Below, one piece after another: positions 56,969 to 64,000 of a stretch of 64,000 nt of DNA. The stretch is from an uncultured Gemmatimonadota bacterium (GTDB lineage Bacteria > Gemmatimonadota > Gemmatimonadetes > Palauibacterales > Palauibacteraceae). How positions within the stretch are numbered: position 1 is the stretch's first letter; the number at the start of each line of letters is the position of its first letter. The notes beneath the pieces are model-generated. The model made no database searches and had not been told where the DNA came from. It saw nothing but the letters and a program-made list of their open reading frames with translations. Position numbers and translations under genes: made by a program. The stretch covers positions 186,001 to 250,000 of the forward strand of contig CAJWLK010000001.1 in the NCBI GenBank assembly GCA_913043255.1, written 5' to 3'.

Positions 56969-58465
56969 CTAATCTTCCAGCCAATCTTCCGCAGAGGCTT
57001 CTAGTTGAACAACTAGATCGCGAAGCAACTCTAGCATTAGATCAATTGTATCCAAATGAGTTCGAAAGACTAATACGGCGAGCCGGAGCGTAAACTTGCC
57101 TTCGATCATCGTGGAAGAGAGGAAAATACGCCCATCACGATGAATCTCCCGGACTAAGGCTCTATTAAAGGCGTTCGCATCTCCATTTTCTGGAACCCAC
57201 CGGAAGGTGACAACTGACAGCTCAGGTTTGGGGCCCACTTCAAAACCCAATTTCTTTATTTCACCATAAAAATAGCGTGCAAGTTCAAGTTTTTCTTCCA
57301 AGCATGCCCGAAATGGTTCCACACCATGAAGTAAAAGCGGTAACCACACCCGCAAACCTCGCCAATGTTTTGTAAGCTCTGGAGAGAGAGCAGCAGGTGC
57401 TCGATTCTCCTCTGCTGCTTCCATGTCCTGTAGATAAGGAGCGTCGTACCCATGCGCATCCCGGAGCTTCTGCCCATCACGCACAAGAACTGCGCCCGTA
57501 CCATAGGGTAGGAAAAGCCCCTTGTGTGGATCCAGCACGATCGAATCCGACCGCTCCATTCCCTCTAAACGAGGTCGACACTCGTCGACCAGTGCAAAGA
57601 AAGCACCGTAGGCAGCATCAACGTGAAACCAGAGGTCTTCTCGCCTCGCAATCTCCGCAATTTCAGCAAGAGGATCTATAGCACCAACGTCAGTCGTCCC
57701 CGCTGATGCGAGGATCAACCATGGGCGGAGGCCCGCAGCACGATCCGCAGCGATCAATTGCACCAAGGATTCGGGGACCATCCGGTAGCGTTCATCGAGT
57801 GCTACTTGTCGATGGACGGCCTTTCCTAACCCCGCCACATAAACAGCCTTTTCAACACAGTGATGGCCGTGGGAAGTAGAGTAAATAACGACTCCCTCGT
57901 AGTCCGCAGGGGTCAGCGCTGCGGCTTCACGAGCAGTCACTACAGCAATGAGGCTCGCAATAGATCCGCCCGATGCCAGATTCCCTGCTGCATCAACAGG
58001 ATATCCGACAAGATCTGCCATCCACGCCAGAGTCGCGTTCTCAATTTCTACCGCACCTGGACCAGCAAACCAAACACCCACATACTCGTTTGTAACATCG
58101 GCAAGGTAGTCCGCGAGCGCCGATGCATAGATGCCACCACCAGGTATGTAGCCAACATGTCCAGGGTGCGCTGGCAGGATTCCTGTTCTAACAACCGCCT
58201 CATCGAGCAAATCAACCAAGGCCTCAATTCGGTGCGTCGCTTCACCTATAGGCAAGTCTCTGATATGCGACGCAGCAGACTTTTCATGACCATATGCAAG
58301 ACGGTCCGACAACTCGTTCAAGAGACCCTGTGCATAACCGTGCGTGACCTTCAACAAGCGATCTCGTTCCCGTGCATCCGGGTCAAGTAAACGCCCCGCC
58401 GCCTCCAGTTGACGGATTCGGTGCCGGTGGGCGTTCCAGTCTGAGGATGAAGATTGTTTGATCAA
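56969..58465 (-). CDS. PLP-dependent aromatic L-amino-acid decarboxylase family protein
   Basis: 498 residues. The cofactor Lys lies in SIVLDPHKGLFLPYGTGA near residue 310, the PLP-stacking and Asp region in WFHVDAAYGAFFALVDE near 278, and LASGGSIASLIAVVTARE near 162. PGHVGYIPGGGIYASALADY is the usual N-terminal block. These are group II decarboxylases, which act on aromatic amino acids, glutamate or histidine. No signal peptide. The start is TTG 58465 with AGAAGG very close upstream, so it is uncertain by a few codons. Confidence 0.87.
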   Translation of the reverse strand: MIKQSSSSDWNAHRHRIRQLEAAGRLLDPDARERDRLLKVTHGYAQGLLNELSDRLAYGHEKSAASHIRDLPIGEATHRIEALVDLLDEAVVRTGILPAHPGHVGYIPGGGIYASALADYLADVTNEYVGVWFAGPGAVEIENATLAWMADLVGYPVDAAGNLASGGSIASLIAVVTAREAAALTPADYEGVVIYSTSHGHHCVEKAVYVAGLGKAVHRQVALDERYRMVPESLVQLIAADRAAGLRPWLILASAGTTDVGAIDPLAEIAEIARREDLWFHVDAAYGAFFALVDECRPRLEGMERSDSIVLDPHKGLFLPYGTGAVLVRDGQKLRDAHGYDAPYLQDMEAAEENRAPAALSPELTKHWRGLRVWLPLLLHGVEPFRACLEEKLELARYFYGEIKKLGFEVGPKPELSVVTFRWVPENGDANAFNRALVREIHRDGRIFLSSTMIEGKFTLRLAVLVFRTHLDTIDLMLELLRDLVVQLEASAEDWLED

Positions 58466-58696
58466 AGCCTTCTAAACCAAAGGAAGAAGAGTATGATTGC
58501 GCTCATGGTTGGCGCGTAAGTTGTACTATTGTTCTGCGATCCTATGTCCCTCTAACCAACAGCGCGAGACTCATTCTGGGGATATCATGTTACCCTAGTT
58601 CGACCAACGAGGGAGTCAACCTAAACGCTAAGCGGTCATTGCGTTTTGTATCCTCTGTCGAGCAAAGAACGGTCGTCTCAAACTTGGAGTGATTCC

Positions 58697-60433
58697 TTGA
58701 GCATCGCGTCTCGTCTCATCATCGGACTTTTGTTCAGCGCCGCAGCCACTACTGCCAGCCATGCTCAAAGTCGAAGCGTACGGGCCGAAGCCTATCTCCG
58801 TTCATTTCATGACCTCGACCGCTTTAACGGAGCAGCGATCATTGTTGACGAAGGTCGTGTTTTGTTCGAAGGCGGATTCGGGCTCGCAGACATTGAGAAT
58901 CAGCTGGCCGTCGAAGCTACCAGTCGTTTTCCAATAGCTTCTCTGACTCGACAATTTATGGCAGCCTTGATTTTGAAGCTTAACGAACAGGGCCTCCTCG
59001 ACCTTCATGCCCCAATTCACAGTGTTATCAATGAGTATCCGTTACCGAACGGAAAACGGATAACGACACACCATCTGCTGACGCACACATCTGGCCTGCC
59101 AATGGTGCCCAACAGCCCTGATGCCGCAGACGCATTATCCCCTGCTGAAATCGTAGCACTCACCTGGAACGAGGCTCTCCAGTTCGAACCTGGAACGCAG
59201 TCTACATATTCCAACTCCGAATCCGTACTTCTCGAATGGATCGTGGAACGAGTCACTGGAATGCCTTATGGCGAAGCCTTATCCCTGTTTGTGTTTGATC
59301 CAGTTGGCCTCAGTGATACCGGCTATGAGTTTGGACTCACCTCCACTGGAACACGTGTAAAAGGTTATACGCGCCAACTCATGGAGTACGAACCTGTTCA
59401 AGATTCATACTCAACACTCCCGTACGTCGACGAAATCTTATTTTCAACGGTTCGCGATCTCCGGAGGTGGGCAAGCGTCATCTCCGAGTGGGAGGAAACA
59501 CCAAGTCTGTTTCTAGAGCAAGAAACATTGGAACGGATGTTGACCCCCAGTCCCGGATCTTATGGTTATGGTTTCCACATTCGCCATCAATCGATCGGAC
59601 GAGAGGAGAATGTAGAGCTTATCGAGCATACAGAAGGAATACCCGGGTTTTCGTCTTTCTTCCGAGTTTTCCCGAAACATCACCGATTGATAGTGCTGCT
59701 GGACAATACGGCATCAGAATTAAGTCCAATCATGGAAGGGCTAACGAGTCTACTCTGGGGTGCCGAAGCCGAACCTCCAAAACCATCGATCGCTCAACGC
59801 ATTCTTCCAATCATCGAGTCCGCAGGGGTCGCGCCCGCGATCGAACGATATCGGAATTGGCGTCAAACACGCCCTACCGAATACGACTACAGTCCCAATG
59901 AACTCATGCTCCTTGCGGAACACTTTCAAAATAAAGATCCCACAGTCGCAATCGAAGTCCTCGAAGCACAAGCAGAAGACACACCCGAAGTTCCACCCAT
60001 ACGGTTTGCGCTCGCAGCACTTTATTCAAACCAGGGAGATACCGCCCGCGCAATATCGCACGTCGAGGCAGCACTCACTTTTAGCCCTGGGACGCCGGAT
60101 CTTATCATGAAAATCCAAGAGCTTGGGGGCGAACCCGACCCAGCGCTAATCTTCCCAATGATCCCGGTTGAAATGACCGAACTAAAACGTCTTACTGGCG
60201 AGTACCGTATTGATCCCGCGACATTACTAACGGTGGAGCTAAACGACGAATCACTCTTCGCCCGTCGATCAAATGAATCTAGCTTTCAGCTCCTCCCACA
60301 ATCGACAACAACGTTCCTTCTTCAAGGATCGAAGGTCCAATTCATCTTTGACCTGGTTGATGGACAAGCAGCAAGCGTCTCGATCTTAGAGGGAGGAGGA
60401 CGAGTTTCATTCCCGAGATTACCTTCATGTTAG
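58697..60433 (+). CDS. exported beta-lactamase-fold serine hydrolase homologue with TPR region
   Basis: 578 residues from TTG 58697, chosen because GGAGTG lies five bases upstream and it puts the signal peptide (LIIGLLFSAAATTASHAQ) at the N-terminus. The beta-lactamase/DD-peptidase family is shown by LLTHTSGLP, the YSN motif in STYSNSESVLLEWIVERVTG, and EHTEGIPGFSS. The SxxK motif reads SLTR, so the catalytic Lys is Arg. After about residue 370 there are TPR-like helices (IRFALAALYSNQGDTARAI) and a small C-terminal beta domain. Likely periplasmic. It may be inactive or altered. Confidence 0.8.
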   Translation: MSIASRLIIGLLFSAAATTASHAQSRSVRAEAYLRSFHDLDRFNGAAIIVDEGRVLFEGGFGLADIENQLAVEATSRFPIASLTRQFMAALILKLNEQGLLDLHAPIHSVINEYPLPNGKRITTHHLLTHTSGLPMVPNSPDAADALSPAEIVALTWNEALQFEPGTQSTYSNSESVLLEWIVERVTGMPYGEALSLFVFDPVGLSDTGYEFGLTSTGTRVKGYTRQLMEYEPVQDSYSTLPYVDEILFSTVRDLRRWASVISEWEETPSLFLEQETLERMLTPSPGSYGYGFHIRHQSIGREENVELIEHTEGIPGFSSFFRVFPKHHRLIVLLDNTASELSPIMEGLTSLLWGAEAEPPKPSIAQRILPIIESAGVAPAIERYRNWRQTRPTEYDYSPNELMLLAEHFQNKDPTVAIEVLEAQAEDTPEVPPIRFALAALYSNQGDTARAISHVEAALTFSPGTPDLIMKIQELGGEPDPALIFPMIPVEMTELKRLTGEYRIDPATLLTVELNDESLFARRSNESSFQLLPQSTTTFLLQGSKVQFIFDLVDGQAASVSILEGGGRVSFPRLPSC

Positions 60434-60550
60434 AGCATCTTGACCGTGCCTCCTCTTTCTCAAGCGATCGAGTAGGAGAGGTGTTTCAGAACATCATTAC
60501 ACCAACTAACTGGAAGGTTTTCCTTTCGTCATGTTCCGAGGGAGGTTCCA

Positions 60551-61684
60551 ATCGACATATATGATGTCGCGGTCGTTGGACTCGGTGCAGTTGGCAGCGC
60601 CACTGCTTCCGACCTGACTCGGCGAGGCCATAAGGTCTTGGGATTGGACCGCTTTGCACCTCCTCACTCCTTGGGGTCGTCTCACAGTGACACACGCATG
60701 ATTCGAGAAGCGTATTATCACGATTCACACTACACTCCACTCGTTAACACCGCCTTCGACTACTGGACAGACCTTGAGACACGAAGTGGCCGCAGATTAC
60801 TCCAAACGACTGGTGCGTTGACCATTGGCCAACCGGAAAGCTTTGGTTTCAGTAGTTCGCTCCAGAGCATCGTAGAAAACGGCTCAGAGTTCGAAGGGCT
60901 CGCGTCAGAGGAGTTGCACAACCGCTATCCCGTTTTCACACCCGACCCGCAAACCTTTGCGATCTACGAACACCGTGCTGGCGTGCTGTCTCCTGAGCAC
61001 TGCATAGAAACCCTGCTTGAGGAAGCTGAGGCTGCCGGCGCTAACCTCCGTTTCAATGAGCCGATGATCAACTGGCGCGCATTCAGGGGGGGGATAGAGA
61101 TTCAGACGGAAAATGCTACTTACCAAACTCGAAGACTAGCGGTAGCAACTGGCGCTTGGACTACCGGACTCTTCCCAGATTTGCCGATATCTCTCGAAGT
61201 CGAACGAACCGTTCAACACTGGTTCGAACCTGCGACTGTTGATGCGACACCACACTTCGCGCCCAATGTTTGTCCTCCTTGGGTCTGGGAGTATGGTCCC
61301 AAATCAACGTGGTATGGCTTTCCAAAGACCACACGTGGGATCAAGGTCGGCATGCATGTACAACAAGGTCGTTTGACTCAGATTGAATGTCTGGATCGGA
61401 ATGTGGCACCGCATGAAGAGTCAACGATGCGCCAGGTACTGGCCCGCTTCATGCCGAGCGCTTCGGGCCCAACCATAGAGTCCTCCGTTTGTATGTACAC
61501 CAAGACTCCTGATGAGGACTTCATTTTGGACCGACACCCAGACTGTTCAGAAATTGTAATCTTCGCCGGAGGATCCGGTCACGCGTTCAAGTTCGCACTC
61601 GTATTAGGCGAGTTGGTCTCAGATCTCTTAACAGACCAAGACCCCGCCCATAACATCCAGCACTTCCGATTGACGCGGTTCTAG
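60551..61684 (+). CDS. SolA/monomeric sarcosine oxidase-like flavoprotein with a noncanonical start
   Basis: About 377 residues if initiated at ATC 60551; the SolA family is about 370-390 long. The ordinary start at TTG 60638 would delete the FAD motif YDVAVVGLGAVGSATAS, which is intact in the same frame just upstream. Between that motif and the in-frame TAG at 60473 there is no ATG, GTG or TTG. GGGAGG (60540-60545) sits five bases before ATC 60551. The covalent-FAD Cys is in VCMYTKTPDEDFILDRHPD near residue 315. Family members oxidise N-methyl amino acids such as sarcosine or N-methyltryptophan to formaldehyde and H2O2. Confidence 0.82.
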   Translation: MDIYDVAVVGLGAVGSATASDLTRRGHKVLGLDRFAPPHSLGSSHSDTRMIREAYYHDSHYTPLVNTAFDYWTDLETRSGRRLLQTTGALTIGQPESFGFSSSLQSIVENGSEFEGLASEELHNRYPVFTPDPQTFAIYEHRAGVLSPEHCIETLLEEAEAAGANLRFNEPMINWRAFRGGIEIQTENATYQTRRLAVATGAWTTGLFPDLPISLEVERTVQHWFEPATVDATPHFAPNVCPPWVWEYGPKSTWYGFPKTTRGIKVGMHVQQGRLTQIECLDRNVAPHEESTMRQVLARFMPSASGPTIESSVCMYTKTPDEDFILDRHPDCSEIVIFAGGSGHAFKFALVLGELVSDLLTDQDPAHNIQHFRLTRF

Positions 61685-61710
61685 TTTGAGGACCGTGAGT
61701 CACAACCGCT

Positions 61711-62778
61711 TCATCTAAGGTCTTCAGCTTCACGTTCTTCTGCCCGTGCACCACTGAGCACATTTGACAACGCATAGTTCGCCTCGTGGCAGGCGTACTC
61801 ATACAAAAGTTCACCCTCCATGGTCCGGAACGGGAGTTCTCCACCCCATGCGCTAGTGTAAGTGTCAGGATCCTCTATGGTAAATTCATAGTTAATCGTA
61901 TTTTCGTCAGCCCTGGTAAACCTCTCAGTAACCTTCAAATTTTCAGCCCCCCCTGGAAACAACCACTGATACGCGTTGACCTGGTCTGGGTTCAAGTTGG
62001 TAGTCTCAACAACCAGTGTATCCCCGTACCAGTGACCCCATGAGTCACCCATCCACGGACGCAAATTCCTCACCAACGGCTTGTGTGAACCTACTTCTAT
62101 GATTCGGACATCGTGCACCATCTCTGTCATGATCATGACATGATCCGGCGTCTGCACGATCGTGTAGTTATTGTTATAAAAGTAGTTTGGGAGCATCGGA
62201 GGACCTGCATTCGATCCAAATGACATTATGCAACGCTCACCTAGGGGTCGGTTCTCGGGGTTGTCGTACTGACCAAACCGACTTCGATTTTCAAAACTCT
62301 TCCGTCGGCGCTCCCGAGCACCTTCGGTCAATGGCGGTATGCGCCCGTTCTCAGGCTGGGTGATTAGCGAACTCCGTTGTTCACCATTAAAAACAGCCAC
62401 CTTATCCCCGGCCTCAATCCAAAAGTAATTGTATCCTCCCACCCCGCCGGCCGGTCCGGTAGAACCATCACCACCTACTGGTGGCGCTTCACGATCAGGA
62501 TCGCTAGGCGCCGAGGTCGTATCGATGTGTCGCTGACGGCCCTCCTCAATTTCGACAACCTGCTCCGGTGTCAGCACCCGACTCTGACCTCGGGGGCGTT
62601 GTATAGGTGTTATCGTCGCATTGCTCCAGTTGCCCTGCAGGTCTGGGTACCCTTCCGGCGTCCGTGGCATAACCCACTCTTGCTCATCTTGAGCCTCTAC
62701 TAGCCCGAGAGAGAGCACTCCTGCAACTATAACCGCACCGGCCGACACCAAGAACAGCAGTAATCTCGGAATGCTCAA
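61711..62778 (-). CDS. exported protein of the PDLQG.W family
   Basis: 355 residues. A signal peptide (LLLFLVSAGAVIVAGVLSLG) is followed by the motif PRTPEGYPDLQGNWSNATIT, which I know from many unnamed proteins of Gemmatimonadota and Acidobacteriota. Later blocks include GERCIMSFGSNAGPPMLPNY, WYGDTLVVETTNLN and YEYACHEANYAL. The family has no established function as far as I know. It is probably periplasmic and beta-rich. It is convergent with the SolA-like gene. Confidence 0.75.
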   Translation of the reverse strand: MSIPRLLLFLVSAGAVIVAGVLSLGLVEAQDEQEWVMPRTPEGYPDLQGNWSNATITPIQRPRGQSRVLTPEQVVEIEEGRQRHIDTTSAPSDPDREAPPVGGDGSTGPAGGVGGYNYFWIEAGDKVAVFNGEQRSSLITQPENGRIPPLTEGARERRRKSFENRSRFGQYDNPENRPLGERCIMSFGSNAGPPMLPNYFYNNNYTIVQTPDHVMIMTEMVHDVRIIEVGSHKPLVRNLRPWMGDSWGHWYGDTLVVETTNLNPDQVNAYQWLFPGGAENLKVTERFTRADENTINYEFTIEDPDTYTSAWGGELPFRTMEGELLYEYACHEANYALSNVLSGARAEEREAEDLR

Positions 62779-62968
62779 CTCTTCTCCTCATCTGTCAAAA
62801 CCCAATTTTCCCAGGCCTGTTCGCAAAACCTAGCGCATATAGAATGAGCGTGCGGATTTGACTTGCGGCTAGCAAGAGAACTGGCCCCTTCTCAAATCAT
62901 TGCTCCCTTGGCGACAAAATTAGAATTTTAACATCCGTATTATAGAGCGTCTGGAGGAACCAAGTCAT

Positions 62969-64000
62969 ATGACAACACGCGGGTCCCTTAACGAAAACAC
63001 ACTCGAGGCACTCCTGCGATCACTCGAGCCGGCGCTAGCGATACATGACCGTCGATATCCAGGGGACCAATCAAATCGACAACCCGTACATACAGTGGCG
63101 GGAGGGGCGCATCTATTCCAGCACAATATCAGCGCAAAACTTGGGCGAGTCGCACTTAACGCACTTGATGACTACGCAGCCACCTCGAAAGATTTCGCTG
63201 AAATAGTTGATCTCAAGGACTCAGCCCTTGCCGCAACCATCTATGAGAGAGTGCGGACAAAACTCAAACGCGAGCCTATCGAGGATTTCCGCATTGATTT
63301 TGAAGACGGATTTGGGCATCGCCCTGATCCCGAAGAAGACGCTTTGGCAATCCAGGCGGCGAAAGAAACTGCTGTCGGAATCGCTGCTAAATCTCTTCCT
63401 CCATTCATTGGAATCCGCATCAAGCCTCTATCACGCGATCTCGCACCACGGGCTCTGAGAACACTAGACCTTTACGTGAGTGAGTTGTCGGAAACAACTG
63501 GAGGGACTCTCCCAGATAATTTCGTAATCACATTGCCTAAAGTCGTCCGTGCCGAACAGGTTGAAACTCTAGTAAACGCCCTCGAGGCGCTTGAGCAAAA
63601 GCTAGGACTAGAAGAGAATGCTCTAGCGATCCAGATCATGGTAGAGACACCCCAATCAATCATCTCGGCAGATGGAAATTCACCCCTCCCACAATTCGTA
63701 GATGCCGCAAAAGGACGCTGTACTGGGGTTCATTTTGGAGTGTACGATTTTACTGCAAGCACTTCTATCACAGCGCGGCATCAACGCATGCAGCACACAG
63801 TCTGCGACCTAGCCCGCAACATTATGTTGGTCTCGTTGTCGGAAACCGGGGTCACGCTGTCCGATGGAGCTACAAACCTTCTGCCCGTACCACGTCATCG
63901 AACAACAGATGGCAAAGACCTTACATCCGCCCAGATCCGTGAAAATCAAGCCTCAATGCAAAGAGCATGGCGGCTCCATTTCGAAGACATTCAACATTCT
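62969..64000 (+). CDS. DUF6986 (HpcH/HpaI aldolase-fold) protein, 5' part
   Basis: 344 codons are visible from ATG 62969 and the frame is open to the right edge. GGAGG lies nine bases before the ATG. The sequence matches the DUF6986 group of the phosphoenolpyruvate/pyruvate aldolase fold: REPIEDFRIDFEDGFGHRP near residue 110, with acidic metal ligands, ITLPKVVRAEQVETLV near 190, IMVETPQSIISADG near 225, and GRCTGVHFGVYDFTAST near 250. Family members are sometimes called phosphoenolpyruvate kinase, without firm evidence. Enzymatic role unknown. The 190-base gap upstream, divergent from the PDLQG.W gene, should hold the promoter. Confidence 0.85.
   Translation, partial: MTTRGSLNENTLEALLRSLEPALAIHDRRYPGDQSNRQPVHTVAGGAHLFQHNISAKLGRVALNALDDYAATSKDFAEIVDLKDSALAATIYERVRTKLKREPIEDFRIDFEDGFGHRPDPEEDALAIQAAKETAVGIAAKSLPPFIGIRIKPLSRDLAPRALRTLDLYVSELSETTGGTLPDNFVITLPKVVRAEQVETLVNALEALEQKLGLEENALAIQIMVETPQSIISADGNSPLPQFVDAAKGRCTGVHFGVYDFTASTSITARHQRMQHTVCDLARNIMLVSLSETGVTLSDGATNLLPVPRHRTTDGKDLTSAQIRENQASMQRAWRLHFEDIQHS

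Noticed and set aside
1-64000. CRISPR array, IS element, prophage, rRNA or tRNA genes
   Set aside because: I saw no repeat-spacer pattern, no transposase, integrase or phage gene, and no tRNA-like T-arm in the gaps. A tRNA scan would settle the last point.

Overview
The window is a dense stretch of bacterial chromosome of intermediate GC, with about 57 protein genes, no rRNA or tRNA genes that I can see, and no insertion sequence, prophage or CRISPR array. The mix of genes suggests an aerobic Gram-negative bacterium of the Gemmatimonadota type, perhaps an uncultured marine lineage. It includes a DUF5916-type outer-membrane protein, many exported amidohydrolases and lipoproteins, a MoxR/Bat operon, a PIG-L deacetylase next to a sodium symporter, and the PDLQG.W family protein at 61.7-62.8 kb. 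This assignment is an inference from gene content, not a phylogeny.

Layout. 1-5 kb: the 3' end of a DUF5916 protein, a lipoprotein-type D-2-hydroxyacid dehydrogenase, a methyltransferase and selD. 4.6-10.1 kb: a tightly overlapped moxR-DUF58-batD-batA-batB-batC operon on the minus strand. 10.4-13.1 kb: rluB-scpB-scpA, with divergent rpsT. 13.2-16.1 kb: the pyrR-pyrB-pyrC operon. 16.2-18.3 kb: an NhaC-type antiporter with an exported N-terminal domain. 18.3-25.9 kb: tadA-gltX, then heme genes (ctaA, hemE, hemH), a TlpA thioredoxin and a D-aminoacylase. 26-37 kb: amino-acid and detoxification genes (leucine dehydrogenase, nitroreductase, amidohydrolase, multicopper oxidase, lipase-like hydrolase, ferritin, SDR, cupin). 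37.5-46.4 kb: PIG-L deacetylase, a small membrane protein and a sodium:solute symporter, then fhs, a phosphoglucose isomerase and ogt. 46.5-50.4 kb: hydratase, TolB-like lipoprotein, Bcp peroxiredoxin, MIP channel and a lipoprotein. 50.5-55.4 kb: a 2-oxoacid:ferredoxin oxidoreductase (korAB) with a GltD-like iron-sulfur flavoprotein. 55.6-64 kb: BNR-repeat protein, PLP decarboxylase, serine-hydrolase homologue, sarcosine-oxidase-like flavoprotein, PDLQG.W protein and the 5' part of a DUF6986 aldolase-fold gene.

The most striking result is selD. Its apparent open frame begins at TTG 4330, but the gene clearly continues upstream through an in-frame TGA at 4367-4369. That TGA sits exactly where SelD proteins carry their catalytic Cys/Sec (HGAG-U-GCKI). 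It is followed at once by an almost perfect bacterial SECIS hairpin with a GG-containing apical loop and a bulged U. This SelD is therefore itself a selenoprotein, so the host must decode UGA as selenocysteine, although selA, selB and tRNA-Sec are not in the window.

Other points worth a second look are several enzymes with altered catalytic motifs (an SDR without Tyr/Lys, a beta-lactamase-fold protein with SxxR, a MIP channel without the selectivity-filter Arg), a sarcosine-oxidase-type gene with no ordinary start codon, a sodium symporter with a coiled-coil insertion, and an exported NAD-type dehydrogenase.
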